Source: Geobacteraceae bacterium
GTDB lineage: Bacteria; Desulfobacterota; Desulfuromonadia; Geobacterales; DSM-12255
NCBI GenBank assembly: GCA_013377075.1
Contig: JACABD010000017.1
Coordinates: forward strand, 1-64,000
Direction of reading: 5' to 3'
DNA length: 64,000 bases
Position numbers and translations under genes: made by a program. Each line of letters opens with the position of its first letter. The first letter of the stretch is position 1. The notes under the pieces were generated by a model. That model was not told where the DNA came from. It ran no database searches and saw only the letters and a program-made list of their open reading frames with translations. This document shows positions 8,811 to 19,029 of this stretch, piece after piece.

Positions 8811-9230
8811 TTAGCGCCCGGGTTGAGATGGCTGTGAGGTTGCCGGGGATGTCTGCGGAGACTCTTTCGGCTGATTGATCCCGGTCCCCATTAGCTCTTT
8901 ATTCCCCTTTTTCAGCGTGTCATAAAAAGTGAGGGGAGGAGCTCCGGTGGATTTATCACCTGCTGACTGCCCCTGAGGCTGGCTGCTTGGAACGATCGGC
9001 TGCCCCTGGGAAGGAAGGGATGATTCAGGTTTGGCTGCCACAGGTGGTGTCTGAACCTTTGGAGCAGTGTAGAACTTTCCTCCAGGACGCCACAGATACC
9101 AGCCAGTGCCAAGACCTGTTGCAAAAGCAACTATCATGAGCAAAATGATGATAATTACTGATGGCCATACCGAAGGGCGCCTTGGCGGTGCTGCGGTTCT
9201 GCTCTGTCTCCGTTCGCTGTAATCTCTCAT
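8811..9230 (-). CDS. Single-pass membrane protein, SPOR-protein-like but lacking the SPOR domain
   Basis: 139 residues: a basic Arg-rich N-terminus, one membrane segment (about residues 24-48, SVIIIILLMIVAFATGLGTG), then a Pro/Gln/Ser-rich periplasmic tail containing PPLTFYDTLKKGNKELMGTG. The TFYDTL segment and gene position beside argS recall SPOR-domain cell-division proteins of Geobacter relatives. Here the protein ends in a low-complexity tail and has no C-terminal peptidoglycan-binding SPOR domain. The next gene starts three bases after the stop, so no lost domain lies downstream. Family link is by memory and context. Confidence 0.6.
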   Translation of the reverse strand: MRDYSERRQSRTAAPPRRPSVWPSVIIIILLMIVAFATGLGTGWYLWRPGGKFYTAPKVQTPPVAAKPESSLPSQGQPIVPSSQPQGQSAGDKSTGAPPLTFYDTLKKGNKELMGTGINQPKESPQTSPATSQPSQPGR

Positions 9231-9236
9231 ATCTGT

Positions 9237-10913
9237 TTACATCTTCTCCGGAGCGGAAACACCAAGTATGGAAAGTGCATTTTTGAGCGTCTGCTTCACG
9301 GCAACAAGCAGATAAAGCCGAGCCAGGGTAAGATTTTTATCCTCACCGAGAACACGGTGCTTGGCATAAAAGCTGTGAAGCAGAGTAGCCATATCGTGAA
9401 GATAGGATGGTATCCGGTGGGGTTCAAGGTTTGCTGCCGCAGATTCTACTGTTTCCGGAAACGCAGCAACCTTCTTTAACAGATCAAGCTCCTCTGTTTC
9501 AGCAAGCAGAGCTATATGAACAGCACCAAGCAGAGGGTCAAGACCATTTTCTGTTGCTGACTCAAGGATCCTACTGATCCTTGCATGGGCATACTGAACA
9601 TAATAGACAGGATTGTCAGATGACTGGTCCTTGGCAAGATCTATGTCAAAGACTAGCTGGGAATCAGGCTTGCGCATAAGGAAGAAGTAACGGGTCGCAT
9701 CCCGTCCGACCTCGTCAATCAGATCCCTGAGAGTGACATAACTCCCTGCACGCTTGGAGATTTTGACCTCTTCTCCGCCGCGCATAACAGTAACCATCTG
9801 GTGCAGAAGATATTCCGGCCACCCCTTGGGGATACCTGCATCAAGAGCCTGAAGACCTGCTCTCACCCGTGTGATAGTGCTGTGATGGTCTGCACCCTGC
9901 TCATTGATAACCCGCACAAAGCCGCGCTCCCACTTGTTCAGGTGATAGGCAACATCAGGAACAAAATAGGTGTAGCCACCCTCTGACTTGCGCATGACCC
10001 TGTCCTTATCATCGCCGAAATCAGTGGTTTTCAACCAGAGTGCGCCACCCTCTTCGTAAGTATGGCCACTGGCAATGATCCGCTGCACGGTGCTGTCAAC
10101 AAGGCCATCTGAATAAAGGGATGATTCAAGGAAATAGTTGTCAAAGCCCACATCAAAGGCCTTCAGGTCGCTGTCCTGCTCCTGGCGCAAATATGCCACT
10201 GCATACTTTCTGATCTCTTCAAGGTTTTGTGGCTCAGCAGCAGCCGTAATCTCTCCGACAGACTCGGCTGCCAGATAGGAGTTTGCAAGCTCAATGATAT
10301 AACCGCCCTGGTAACCGTCCTGGGGCCAAGAGGTATCTGTCGGATCTAACCCTAGACAACGGGCCTGGACAGAAAGAGCAAGATTGGCAATCTGCTGACC
10401 GGCATCGTTATAGTAAAACTCGCGGGTTACGTCCCATCCGGCGGCATCAAGAAGACGGCAGAGCGTATCACCGATTGCAGCACCCCTGCCATGGCCGATA
10501 TGCAAAGGGCCTGTGGGGTTGGCACTGACAAACTCAACCTGAACCTTGTGGTTTGCACCAGTTTTGGAGTTGCCGTAGTTGGCACCTTCGGAAATAACAT
10601 CGGATAGACGCCCCTGCCAAAAAGCGGGCTTGAGGGTAAGATTTATAAATCCGGGGCCTGCTATATCGATTTTTTCAAAAATATCGCTCTGGTCTGCCAG
10701 TTGTCCGATGATTATCTCGGCAACTGCTCTAGGGGCTTTTCGTTCGACCTTTGCCAGCTGCATGGCAATGTTTGTTGCAAAATCACCATGGAGCGGATCA
10801 GCAGGAATCTCAATTACAACTGACTGGAAAGCTTCTGAAACAAGAAGACCAGATTGCCTGGCCCCTTCAAGCGATATTTGAATAATATTACGCAACTTAC
10901 TGCGAACTGACAC
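9237..10913 (-). CDS. argS: Arginyl-tRNA synthetase
   Basis: Class I synthetase with HIGH in [15 protein letters not shown], the variant KMSKS loop [15 protein letters not shown], and the C-terminal DALR anticodon-binding domain. I choose the GTG at 10913, giving 558 residues, because AAGGAG lies seven bases upstream of it. A GTG at 10931 would sit before this ribosome site. The gene overlaps the 3' end of the small Cys-rich gene by 17 bases. It charges tRNA-Arg. Confidence 0.96.
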   Translation of the reverse strand: MSVRSKLRNIIQISLEGARQSGLLVSEAFQSVVIEIPADPLHGDFATNIAMQLAKVERKAPRAVAEIIIGQLADQSDIFEKIDIAGPGFINLTLKPAFWQGRLSDVISEGANYGNSKTGANHKVQVEFVSANPTGPLHIGHGRGAAIGDTLCRLLDAAGWDVTREFYYNDAGQQIANLALSVQARCLGLDPTDTSWPQDGYQGGYIIELANSYLAAESVGEITAAAEPQNLEEIRKYAVAYLRQEQDSDLKAFDVGFDNYFLESSLYSDGLVDSTVQRIIASGHTYEEGGALWLKTTDFGDDKDRVMRKSEGGYTYFVPDVAYHLNKWERGFVRVINEQGADHHSTITRVRAGLQALDAGIPKGWPEYLLHQMVTVMRGGEEVKISKRAGSYVTLRDLIDEVGRDATRYFFLMRKPDSQLVFDIDLAKDQSSDNPVYYVQYAHARISRILESATENGLDPLLGAVHIALLAETEELDLLKKVAAFPETVESAAANLEPHRIPSYLHDMATLLHSFYAKHRVLGEDKNLTLARLYLLVAVKQTLKNALSILGVSAPEKM

Positions 10914-11079
10914 TTTTTTGCTCCTTGTCACAATTTATATCATCTGATTCACAAGGCTGTTTCTTTATGGATACATCTCTTGAGAAATCGGGACATCTGG
11001 ATCCGCCATCCGAAATAGAGAAGCGCTTATTACATTTTTCACGCCACGCACATAGAACACAGCTTTGAACAGTTGTCAT
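10897..11079 (-). CDS. Small Cys-rich conserved protein of unknown function
   Basis: 60 residues with six cysteines: [10 protein letters not shown] at residues 7-16, then RCPDFSRD at 28-35 and two later ones. The CXXC-X5-C plus later Cys pattern suggests a bound metal or Fe-S cluster. Both ends are fixed by overlaps: its ATG overlaps the ftsB-like stop by four bases, and its 3' end covers the argS ribosome site and start. That tight coupling argues it is translated. I recall similar short proteins next to argS in Geobacter relatives, but no function is known to me. Confidence 0.65.
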   Translation of the reverse strand: MTTVQSCVLCAWREKCNKRFSISDGGSRCPDFSRDVSIKKQPCESDDINCDKEQKSVSSQ

Positions 11080-11378
11080 TTTTTCTCCTGCTCTGCTTTT
11101 TTGGGTTCAATTGGAAACTGATAGATAATCTCGTTTTTGCGAACCATCCCAAAATCGCGTCTTGCTATACTCTCAAGGTAACGGCGGTCATTTTTAAGAG
11201 CATCAACCTCACGAACGAGCTTCTGATTCTCACCCTTTAACAGATCAAGTCTGCTCTGCACATCCTGTTTTTCACGGTTTAAGTGGTATATACGAAGAAG
11301 TCCCCTTTCACCGAAAATTGTGAAGAAGAGAATAAATGATATGCCGATTATCGGGATGATATACATCTTTCTCTGCAT
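11076..11378 (-). CDS. ftsB: FtsB/DivIC-like septum formation initiator
   Basis: 100 residues with one N-terminal membrane segment (residues 6-25), a coiled coil (about 33-65, LNREKQDVQSRLDLLKGENQKLV) and the family ending with YLESIARRDFGMVRKNEIIYQF. FtsB/DivIC proteins join FtsL and FtsQ in the divisome. The sugar-nucleotide gene uxs lies 16 bases upstream. The fold is clear. FtsB versus DivIC naming is a convention. Confidence 0.88.
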   Translation of the reverse strand: MQRKMYIIPIIGISFILFFTIFGERGLLRIYHLNREKQDVQSRLDLLKGENQKLVREVDALKNDRRYLESIARRDFGMVRKNEIIYQFPIEPKKAEQEKK

Positions 11379-11394
11379 GAAAACGCCGCTCCTC

Positions 11395-12324
11395 TTACAC
11401 CATAAGTGATGAGAAGTAGTCTATTGTCTTTTTCAGACCTTCTTCAACCGAAACAACAGGTTCCCAAGCGAGCTTTTCACCTGCAAGAGATATGTCGGGT
11501 TGACGCTGCTTCGGATCATCGGCAGGCAGTGGCTTAAATATGATTTTCGAACTGCTTCCTGTGAGGTTGATTATTTTTTCAGCAAACTCAAGGATAGTTG
11601 TCTCAGTAGGGTTGCCTAAGTTTACCGGGCCTATGAAGTTTTCACACCCCATCATCCTGACGATACCTTCAACAAGATCACTGACATAGCAGAAAGATCT
11701 TGTCTGGTTACCCTCGCCGTAAACAGTTATATCTTCTCCGCGAAGAGCCTGGGTGATGAAGTTGGAGACAACCCTTCCGTCATTTTCAGCCATCTTAGGG
11801 CCATAGGTATTGAAAATACGGATAATACGGACATCAACGCCGTTTTGACGATGGTAATCCATCATCAGTGTCTCGGCAACTCGCTTGCCTTCATCATAGC
11901 AGCTTCTGATGCCGATTGGATTAACATTGCCCCAGTAATCTTCGGTCTGCGGATGTATCTGTGGGTCACCGTAAACTTCTGAAGTTGAAGCCTGAAGGAT
12001 TCTTGCCCTGACACGTTTTGCCATACCGAGCATATTGATGGTACCCATGACGCTGGTCTTGACTGTCTTGACAGGGTTATACTGGTAATGAACAGGCGAA
12101 GCCGGGCAGGCAAAATTGTATATCCTGTCTACTTCGAGAAGGATCGGTTCAGTAATATCGTGCCTGATCAGTTCAAAGCTGTGATTGTCCAGCAAGTGGC
12201 TGATATTATTTTTGGTCCCGGTAAAGAAATTATCAAGACAGACAACCTCGTGCCCCTCACCAAGCAGCCTTTCGCAGAGATGTGAACCAATAAATCCGGC
12301 ACCACCGGTTACAAGTATCCTCAT
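11395..12324 (-). CDS. uxs: UDP-glucuronate decarboxylase (UDP-xylose synthase)
   Basis: An extended short-chain dehydrogenase of 309 residues. NAD is bound at [10 protein letters not shown] and catalysis uses STSEVYGD and YDEGKR (YXXXK). The segments [15 protein letters not shown] and [16 protein letters not shown] are diagnostic of the UXS group, which decarboxylates UDP-glucuronate to UDP-xylose. UDP-glucose dehydrogenase is directly upstream, ending one base before this start, so the two make UDP-xylose from UDP-glucose for surface polysaccharide. Confidence 0.92.
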   Translation of the reverse strand: MRILVTGGAGFIGSHLCERLLGEGHEVVCLDNFFTGTKNNISHLLDNHSFELIRHDITEPILLEVDRIYNFACPASPVHYQYNPVKTVKTSVMGTINMLGMAKRVRARILQASTSEVYGDPQIHPQTEDYWGNVNPIGIRSCYDEGKRVAETLMMDYHRQNGVDVRIIRIFNTYGPKMAENDGRVVSNFITQALRGEDITVYGEGNQTRSFCYVSDLVEGIVRMMGCENFIGPVNLGNPTETTILEFAEKIINLTGSSSKIIFKPLPADDPKQRQPDISLAGEKLAWEPVVSVEEGLKKTIDYFSSLMV

Positions 12325-13680
12325 CTATTTAACCACACCGGATATTGCGCTGCTGGAGCGGCCTAGGGGAATATAATCGAAACCCGCATCGAACATCCTC
12401 CCCGGTTTATAGAGGTTTCTACCGTCAATGACGACTGGATTTTTCAGTTCAGTAAGCATCCGGTCAAAATCAGGGGTCCGGTATTCGCTCCAGTCGGTGA
12501 TTATGACAAGAGCATCGGCACCGGCAAGTATCTCATACTGGTTATGGCTGTACTCAATCCGCTCGCCGAAAAACTTGCGAGCTTCCTTAAGGGCTTCTGG
12601 ATCATGAGCGCGAACTTTTGCACCTGCTGTAAGCAGATTTTCTATTATGGTAAGGGAAGGTGCTTCACGCATGTCATCGGTTCTTGGTTTGAAGGAGAGA
12701 CCCCAGCAGGCTACAGTCCTGCCGGCAAGGGGGGTTTTACTGCCATCTCCAAGCGCCTTGAGTACTTTGGTGGAAAGCAACTCCTTTTGCAGTTCATTAA
12801 CCTCTTCTACTGCCTTAAGAAGGAGAAAATCGTAGTCTGACTCTTCAGCAGTCTTGATTAGAGCTTTTACGTCCTTCGGGAAACATGAACCACCGTATCC
12901 GGGACCGGGGAAAAGGAAATCATAACCGATTCTGGAGTCTGACCCGATACCATCCCTGACAGCTGCAACATCAGCACCCATCCGCTCGCAAAGGTTTGCA
13001 ATCTGGTTCATAAAGGAGATGCGGGTGGCGAGCATTGCGTTTGCAGCATACTTGGTCATCTCCGCGCTGCGTATATCCATGACGATAAGCCGGTTATTCT
13101 TACGCATGAACGGCTCATAAAGCTCTTTCATTATTTCTGCGGTACGAACATTATCTGTACCGATAACAACCCTGTCAGGCTTCATGAAATCGTCGATTGC
13201 AGCCCCTTCTTTTAGAAACTCCGGGTTGGAGACTACATCGAATTCAATAGATACGCTGCGGGCATCAAGCTCTTCCTGAACTGCAGCACGGACTTTATCA
13301 GCAGTTCCAACCGGAACGGTCGACTTGTCGACAATAACTTTGAATCCTTGCATATGCCTGCCTATGCTTCTGGCTACACCAAGGACATATTTGAGATCAG
13401 CAGACCCATCTTCACCGGGAGGTGTGCCGACAGCTATAAAGTTAATAAGGGAGTTTTTAACTGCACTCTCAAGGTCAGTGGTAAAAGTCAGCCTACCTTC
13501 GGCACTGTTACGAAGAACCATTTCCTTCAGGCCAGGCTCATAAATAGGGATAATCCCCTGCTTAAGCCCTTCAATCTTAGCTTCATCTATATCCACACAG
13601 ACAACTGAGTTGCCGCTCTCTGCAAAACAGGCTCCGGCAACAAGTCCAACATATCCGCTTCCAATGACTGCAACCTTCAT
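12325..13680 (-). CDS. ugd: UDP-glucose 6-dehydrogenase
   Basis: 451 residues. NAD-binding [15 protein letters not shown] at the N-terminus, the catalytic Cys in [16 protein letters not shown], and the C-terminal UDP-binding domain with [16 protein letters not shown]. It oxidises UDP-glucose twice to UDP-glucuronate, the substrate of the downstream uxs. The 186-base region upstream (13681-13866) separates it from the divergent trmO and must hold both promoters. I found no convincing operator there. Confidence 0.95.
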   Translation of the reverse strand: MKVAVIGSGYVGLVAGACFAESGNSVVCVDIDEAKIEGLKQGIIPIYEPGLKEMVLRNSAEGRLTFTTDLESAVKNSLINFIAVGTPPGEDGSADLKYVLGVARSIGRHMQGFKVIVDKSTVPVGTADKVRAAVQEELDARSVSIEFDVVSNPEFLKEGAAIDDFMKPDRVVIGTDNVRTAEIMKELYEPFMRKNNRLIVMDIRSAEMTKYAANAMLATRISFMNQIANLCERMGADVAAVRDGIGSDSRIGYDFLFPGPGYGGSCFPKDVKALIKTAEESDYDFLLLKAVEEVNELQKELLSTKVLKALGDGSKTPLAGRTVACWGLSFKPRTDDMREAPSLTIIENLLTAGAKVRAHDPEALKEARKFFGERIEYSHNQYEILAGADALVIITDWSEYRTPDFDRMLTELKNPVVIDGRNLYKPGRMFDAGFDYIPLGRSSSAISGVVK

Positions 13681-13866
13681 TTATAGTCATCCTCCAAATA
13701 ATATCCTGATTTTATAACACAGCAAAGACGTACTTTACCAGACTTTTCAGGCATTAACGAGGTATCTGGAGAACCATCTTCAGTTATTTCAGAAAAATGA
13801 TTCAGGTGCAAAGCTTATAATTTACATACAACAAAAGCTCCAGTATATTTTCAAAAAAGGCTACCC

Positions 13867-14385
13867 ATGATACAAAACTCCCAATTCACTTATCGGCCCA
13901 TTGGCATCCTGCGATCACCATATTCGCGCCGCATTGACGCACCTCATCAAAGTACGATTGTTGAAGGGACTCAAACCGGGGATTTAGCACTGGCGACTCT
14001 GGAACTTGAGGATTGGCTGGACGAAAAAACCATTGAGGATTTAAGTGGCTTCGATAGAATCTGGCTTATCTTCGCCTTTCACCTTAGTGAAGGTTGGATA
14101 TCCTGCGTAAAACCGCCTCGGGGTGGGCCTAAGCGTGGGGTTCTTGCAACACGGTCACCCCATCGACCCAACTCTATAGGCCTTTCAGCCGTAGAGTTAA
14201 TACAGATTATAGGAAGAACGTTACACCTTAGAGGAGTTGATCTCCTTGATGGCACTCCGGTTCTGGATATAAAGCCCTATGTACCTTATGCAGACGCCTT
14301 TCCTGATTCTAAAGCAGGTTGGATAGATGAACTGGATGCAAAGTTGGGGCGCTATTACGCTCCAGGGCCTCGAAAACCAAGGTAA
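13867..14385 (+). CDS. trmO: tRNA (N6-threonylcarbamoyladenosine-37) N6-methyltransferase
   Basis: 172 residues of the TrmO/TsaA (YaeB) beta-barrel family: PIGILRSPYSRRIDAPHQ at the N-terminus, FDRIWLIFAFHLS, then GVLATRSPHRPNSIGLSAVEL and DGTPVLDIKPYVPYAD. The enzyme uses SAM to methylate t6A37 in certain tRNAs. The C-terminal dimerisation extension of E. coli TrmO is mostly absent. tsaD, which makes the t6A substrate, lies about 850 bases away on the other strand. Confidence 0.93.
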   Translation: MIQNSQFTYRPIGILRSPYSRRIDAPHQSTIVEGTQTGDLALATLELEDWLDEKTIEDLSGFDRIWLIFAFHLSEGWISCVKPPRGGPKRGVLATRSPHRPNSIGLSAVELIQIIGRTLHLRGVDLLDGTPVLDIKPYVPYADAFPDSKAGWIDELDAKLGRYYAPGPRKPR

Positions 14386-14402
14386 AAGGAGCTCCAGTGG
14401 CG

Positions 14403-15221
14403 CTAAAGGCCTGCCAATTGAAACCTGCGGGAAAGTGTTGCAAACTCGTCAAGGGAGAGTGTCTCCCCCCTTCTCTTCTCATCTATTCCTGATTCGGCAA
14501 GTATCAATCGCAGCTCCTCATCGGTTTCAACAAACTCAGCATGCTTCAGACAGTTCCAGAGAGTCTTTCTCCTTTGACCGAACGCCGCCTTGACAATACG
14601 CCTGAAGAGTCGCTCATCACCAACATCTACGCGAGGTGCTGGAAGCGCCCTAAAACGCAGAACAGCAGAATCGACCTTGGGGACAGGGTGAAATGAGCCT
14701 GGCTTGACAATCAATTCCCTTGTCACATCAAAATGAAGCCGGGTAAAAAGTGTCAGAATGCCGTATTCCTTGGTCGACGGGTGGGCTGTCAGGCGATCAC
14801 CGACCTCTTTTTGAAGCATCAGGTACAAATCGGAAAAGAGATCAGGAGTATCGAGGAACTTGATAAGCACCTGGGATGAGATATTGTAAGGGAGGTTTGC
14901 AGCGACCTTCCATCTTTTGGAAGAAATACCGGCAAGTAGCGGGCGCAGCTCGATCTTCAAAACATCGGCTTCAACTATATGGACCATGCTGTTTCCGACA
15001 AACTCTTTTGCCAGAAGAGGCGCAAGCCGGCGGTCAAGTTCAATAGCAACAACCGTAGCTCCGGACTCAACAAGCTCCTGCGTAATTGCCCCCTGTCCGG
15101 GACCTATTTCAAGAATGCAGTCATTTTCAGACGGAGCAACAAGGGAGATAATTCTGCTGACAACATTATTGTCAGTCAGAAAATTCTGACCGAGCATCTT
15201 TATTGCTTTGATTGCTTTCAA
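14403..15221 (-). CDS. rsmA: 16S rRNA dimethyladenosine transferase
   Basis: 272 residues of the KsgA/RsmA family: GQNFLTDNNVVSRII, SAM-binding LEIGPGQGAITQEL, the NLPYNISSQVL catalytic motif and the PGSFHPVPKVDSAVLRF segment. It dimethylates two adjacent adenines near the 3' end of 16S rRNA. It overlaps the tsaD stop by four bases, so it is co-translated with tsaD. Confidence 0.95.
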   Translation of the reverse strand: MKAIKAIKMLGQNFLTDNNVVSRIISLVAPSENDCILEIGPGQGAITQELVESGATVVAIELDRRLAPLLAKEFVGNSMVHIVEADVLKIELRPLLAGISSKRWKVAANLPYNISSQVLIKFLDTPDLFSDLYLMLQKEVGDRLTAHPSTKEYGILTLFTRLHFDVTRELIVKPGSFHPVPKVDSAVLRFRALPAPRVDVGDERLFRRIVKAAFGQRRKTLWNCLKHAEFVETDEELRLILAESGIDEKRRGETLSLDEFATLSRRFQLAGL

Positions 15222-16237
15222 TTGGTTTTTCCTTGTAGGTGAGCTGAAATCAGATCGAGCGACCAGGATGGCACTGCATCAAAATCGAGGGAAGACATCC
15301 CTTGTGACAGGTAATAATCCCCTGGAACCGCGATCATGGCGGCATTGTCAGCGCATAATGACGGAGAAGGGAAATAAATATTTACTCCGCTTTTTTGGGA
15401 GAACTGCTGCATGGCCCCGCGCAGACCGGAGTTACAGGCTACGCCGCCTGCCACTACGACTCTTTTAAAGCCGCTTCGCTTGACAGCCTCGGCTGTTTTG
15501 GCAACCAGCAGCTCGCAGACAGCGGCCTGGAAAGAGGCGGCAAGATCATTTATCTGGCTGTCCGGATGATTTTTAATATGTGTCAGTACGGCAGTTTTTA
15601 GACCACTGAAGCTGAAATTAAGACTTTTGTCATGGAGCAGCGGTCGGGGAAACCTTATGGATAGCGGATCGCCCTCTTTTGCCAGCCGGTCAATTACAGC
15701 TCCACCCGGATAAGAAATGCCAAAAAGCTTGGCAACCTTGTCAAAAGCTTCTCCGGCAGCATCATCAATAGTCTGGCCGACTGTCTGGTAATCACCTATC
15801 CCCTTCACCTCGTAGAGATGAGTATGTCCGCCAGAAACAACCAGGGCAATGAAAGGGAACTCAACCTCCTGCTCAAGCAGAATGGCAAGAAGATGTGACT
15901 CAATATGATTGACCCCCACAAGAGGAATCCGGCGTCCAAGAGCAATCCCTTTGGCAGTAGAGACCCCAACCAGTAGAGCCCCTATCAACCCGGGACCACG
16001 GGTGACAGCAACACCTTCGATATCAGCTATGGAATTACCCGCAGCAGCAAGCGCCTGCTCAATTACAGGCAGAATAGTCTCAAGATGCTGTCTGGAGGCA
16101 ATTTCCGGAACCACTCCACCATAAAATGCATGGGTATCTATCTGTGAAGAGACAATGCTGGAGAGAATCTTTCTGCCGTCCTGCACAACGGCGGCAGCAG
16201 TTTCATCACATGATGTTTCAATAGAAAGAAGCAGCAT
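15218..16237 (-). CDS. tsaD: tRNA N6-adenosine threonylcarbamoyltransferase
   Basis: Kae1/TsaD/YgjD family, ASKHA fold. It begins SIETSCDETAAAVV. The metal ligands are in NHIESHLLA and the nucleotide-binding segment is VVSGGHTHLYEV. It forms t6A37 with TsaB/TsaE. I take the ATG at 16237, giving 339 residues, four bases after the phoH stop. A TTG 24 bases upstream would add eight residues. No good ribosome site is visible at either, consistent with coupling to phoH. Confidence 0.95.
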   Translation of the reverse strand: MLLLSIETSCDETAAAVVQDGRKILSSIVSSQIDTHAFYGGVVPEIASRQHLETILPVIEQALAAAGNSIADIEGVAVTRGPGLIGALLVGVSTAKGIALGRRIPLVGVNHIESHLLAILLEQEVEFPFIALVVSGGHTHLYEVKGIGDYQTVGQTIDDAAGEAFDKVAKLFGISYPGGAVIDRLAKEGDPLSIRFPRPLLHDKSLNFSFSGLKTAVLTHIKNHPDSQINDLAASFQAAVCELLVAKTAEAVKRSGFKRVVVAGGVACNSGLRGAMQQFSQKSGVNIYFPSPSLCADNAAMIAVPGDYYLSQGMSSLDFDAVPSWSLDLISAHLQGKTN

Positions 16238-16241
16238 ATTA

Positions 16242-17558
16242 TTAGAGAAGGTTTGCGGCAAGTTCAGCCAGCTCGGACCTTTCGCCTTTCATCATAGTCA
16301 CATGACCAGAGATTTTGAGCCCTTTAAGCCGTTCGACAAGGTATGTCAGACCGTTACTGGAGGCATCTACATAAGGATTATCAATCTGGTACGGGTCGCC
16401 GGTAAGAACAACCTTTGTCCCCTCTCCTGCCCTGGTTATGATGGTCTTGATTTCGTGGGGTGTCAGATTCTGAGCCTCATCAACGATCATGAACTGGTTA
16501 GGAATTGATCGGCCTCGAATATATGTAAGAGGCTCAATCTCCATGATCCCCATGGCAACAAGCTCCTTGTATCCCTTGCTGTGCCTCTTTTCGGCCTCGT
16601 GGCCGGAAAGAAGAAGCTCGACATTATCAAAAATCGGCTGCATCCACGGGGCAAGTTTCTCTTCGATATCTCCCGGCAGAAAACCGATATCCTTACCCAT
16701 GGGGAAGACGGGACGAGAAACAAGAAGACGGTTGTAGACATTCTCCTCGGCAACCTTGTGGAGCCCTGCTGCAATGGCCAGAAGGGTTTTGCCAGTACCT
16801 GCCTTGCCAACCAGCGTTACAAGTTTGATTGAGTCGTCAAGAAGGAGGTCTATGGCAAAAGACTGCTCACGATTTCTGGGAGATATGCTCCAGATGCCAT
16901 CTTTTCCGGTCTTTTTGAGCGGTATAACCCGCTCCTTTGCTTCGTCATAACGGCCTATGCCGGTATGATTGTGGTTTGCTTCATCATACAGTGTAACGAA
17001 CTGGTTGGGGAGTAGAGACTTAACACCGTCGAGCCATCCTTGGCCATGAAAACGATCGACCTGCTCAGCTGACATCGGAAGCTCTACAGAGCCTGTGTAA
17101 AGTTCCTCTATCTCAACCTTGTCAGATTCATAATCTTCAGCAACAAGCCCGATAGCATCCGCCTTTATGCGCAGGTTGGTATCCTTGGAAACAAGAATGA
17201 CAGGGCCTTCGCCGGCTTTTTGCTTGAGATCCATGGCAACACCCAGAATCCGGTTATCACCTTTTTCGCTATGAAGCCCGGGAGGAAGGGACTTGATGCA
17301 CTGCTCTTCATACACCTCAACCCTGAGAACGCCGCCGGACTCAAGATCGACTCCAGTTGATAGAGAGCCGGTAGTGCGAAGATTATCGAGAAGCCTGGAG
17401 ACATGGCGTGCATTTCTCCCGGTTTCGTTCATATCCTTTTTGAATTTATCGATCTCTTCAATCACCGTTATCGGTATAACTATCAGATTTTTTTCAAAAC
17501 GATAGAGCGCATGGGGATCGTGCAGGAGGACATTTGTATCAAGAACAAAAGTTTTCAT
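16242..17558 (-). CDS. PIN-PhoH fusion ATPase
   Basis: 438 residues. The N-terminal PIN nuclease domain (about 1-140) begins KTFVLDTNVLLHDP with its acidic residues, and the C-terminal PhoH ATPase domain has Walker A in GKAGTGKTLLA and Walker B in MIVDEAQNLTPHEIK. PhoH2-type proteins of this arrangement are RNA-processing helicase/nucleases in other bacteria. Neighbours are RNA-modification genes (tsaD, rsmA), which fits. Confidence 0.92.
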   Translation of the reverse strand: MKTFVLDTNVLLHDPHALYRFEKNLIVIPITVIEEIDKFKKDMNETGRNARHVSRLLDNLRTTGSLSTGVDLESGGVLRVEVYEEQCIKSLPPGLHSEKGDNRILGVAMDLKQKAGEGPVILVSKDTNLRIKADAIGLVAEDYESDKVEIEELYTGSVELPMSAEQVDRFHGQGWLDGVKSLLPNQFVTLYDEANHNHTGIGRYDEAKERVIPLKKTGKDGIWSISPRNREQSFAIDLLLDDSIKLVTLVGKAGTGKTLLAIAAGLHKVAEENVYNRLLVSRPVFPMGKDIGFLPGDIEEKLAPWMQPIFDNVELLLSGHEAEKRHSKGYKELVAMGIMEIEPLTYIRGRSIPNQFMIVDEAQNLTPHEIKTIITRAGEGTKVVLTGDPYQIDNPYVDASSNGLTYLVERLKGLKISGHVTMMKGERSELAELAANLL

Positions 17559-17577
17559 TTATCTCTTCTTTTATGTT

Positions 17578-17850
17578 TTATTTGGCGTAAAGACGGATCT
17601 TCAGACCGGAGTTGGTAGCCAGAATCTTCACAAAATACTCATCACCTAAACGAGTTTTACCCTCAAGCACAACCTCCCCTTCACGATTGAGCGTAGCAAG
17701 AACGCTTTCAGGAGAATCCTTTATGGTAAATTCGGAAAAAACATTGGTCTTGTAGAGTTCCTGTCTGGTGACGGATCTTTCCGGTGCAATAGAACAACCG
17801 GCCAGAAACGAAACGGTTAAAAGACAGACAGAAATGAAGTTAATTTTCAT
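17578..17850 (-). CDS. Small lipoprotein of unknown function
   Basis: 90 residues with a lipoprotein signal ending in the lipobox LAGC (Cys at residue 19). The mature part is about 72 residues with a mixed beta pattern (EVVLEGKTRLGDEYFVKIL). No family is recognised. It lies between phoH and the cysteine-desulfurase-like gene on the same strand and is probably co-transcribed. Confidence 0.7.
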   Translation of the reverse strand: MKINFISVCLLTVSFLAGCSIAPERSVTRQELYKTNVFSEFTIKDSPESVLATLNREGEVVLEGKTRLGDEYFVKILATNSGLKIRLYAK

Positions 17851-17867
17851 CTATTGTCTCCTACACT

Positions 17868-19010
17868 CTATGGTGCAGCAATCTGCTTCATTGCAGCTAT
17901 AAAACAGTCTATCTGGTCTTCAGTGTTGAAAGCGCCTGGACTTACCCTGACCGTTCCTTCAGGAAATGTACCTATAGTACGATGGGCAAGAGGGGCACAA
18001 TGAAGACCTACCCTTACTGAGATGTCGAAGTCCCTGTCAAGGGTATAGCCGATTACAGAAGAATCTACTCCGTTTAGTGTAAAGGATACCACAGAGCCTC
18101 TCAATTTAGCGATATCTGAATTGATCACCTTGATCCCGTTTATCGACAGGAGCCCTTCTATAAGCCGGTTGACAAGATTTATTTCCAGGTCATGTATAGC
18201 TGATACACCTGTTGATATAAGAAAGTCAGCACCTGCCTTAAGGCCGGCAATTCCTGCAATATTGTGAGTACCGCTCTCAAATCTCTCGGGCAGCTCAAGT
18301 GGTTGCGTAATCTCTGTGGAGCCACCGCCTGTACCTCCGACAATAAGCGGCTTAAGCTCAAGGCCTTCAACAATATAGAGAAAACCGGTACCCTGTGGAC
18401 CGTATATTCCCTTGTGACCAGGGGCAGCAAGTATATCGACATTCATTTTATCAATATCTAGCGGAATACTACCTGCACTTTGTGACGCATCAAGAAGAAA
18501 GGTTATCCCCCTTTCCTTGAGAACAGCTCCAATCTCTTCGGCAGGATTAATGGCGCCGGTTACATTGGAGCAGTGAGTCATGGCAACAAGCCGTGTCGCA
18601 GGGGTAAGTGCTTTAAGGATAGCGTCAACAGAGACGTATCCGTCACTGTCACCGCTGGCCCAGGTCAGATCCACACCTGCGTGGGACATCTCGTGAAGAG
18701 GCCTGGCAAGGGAGTTATGCTCCATGGTTGTGGTAACCACATGGTCGCCAGGCTTCAAAAAACCCTTCACTGCCAGATTGAGCGATTCTGTTGCGCTGTG
18801 GGTGATTATTAACCTGGAGGAGTCGGCAACACCTAAAAGTGTTGCCAGGGATTCCCGTGTCTCAAAAAGTATTCTGGAAGCGTCTAATGACTGCCTGTAG
18901 CCGCCCCGACTCGGTGAAACACCGACAGTCCTGATAACCCTGTCCATCTCGATATAGACATTTTCAGGCTTGGGAAATGTAGTCGCCGCGTTGTCAAGAT
19001 ATATGGACAT
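17868..19010 (-). CDS. Cysteine desulfurase-like class V aminotransferase
   Basis: 380 residues beginning IYLDNAATTFPKP, the class V signature, with the PLP Lys in APGHKGIYGPQGTG and the C-terminal segment RVGLHCAPLAHRTIGTFPEGTVRVS. The CAPLAH Cys corresponds to the position of the sulfur-accepting Cys. The sequence matches the cysteine-desulfurase family group typified by short single proteins outside isc/suf operons. No scaffold gene is adjacent. It may supply sulfur for tRNA or cofactor modification. Confidence 0.85.
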   Translation of the reverse strand: MSIYLDNAATTFPKPENVYIEMDRVIRTVGVSPSRGGYRQSLDASRILFETRESLATLLGVADSSRLIITHSATESLNLAVKGFLKPGDHVVTTTMEHNSLARPLHEMSHAGVDLTWASGDSDGYVSVDAILKALTPATRLVAMTHCSNVTGAINPAEEIGAVLKERGITFLLDASQSAGSIPLDIDKMNVDILAAPGHKGIYGPQGTGFLYIVEGLELKPLIVGGTGGGSTEITQPLELPERFESGTHNIAGIAGLKAGADFLISTGVSAIHDLEINLVNRLIEGLLSINGIKVINSDIAKLRGSVVSFTLNGVDSSVIGYTLDRDFDISVRVGLHCAPLAHRTIGTFPEGTVRVSPGAFNTEDQIDCFIAAMKQIAAP

Positions 19011-19029
19011 ATCCTTCCTTTATCATGAT

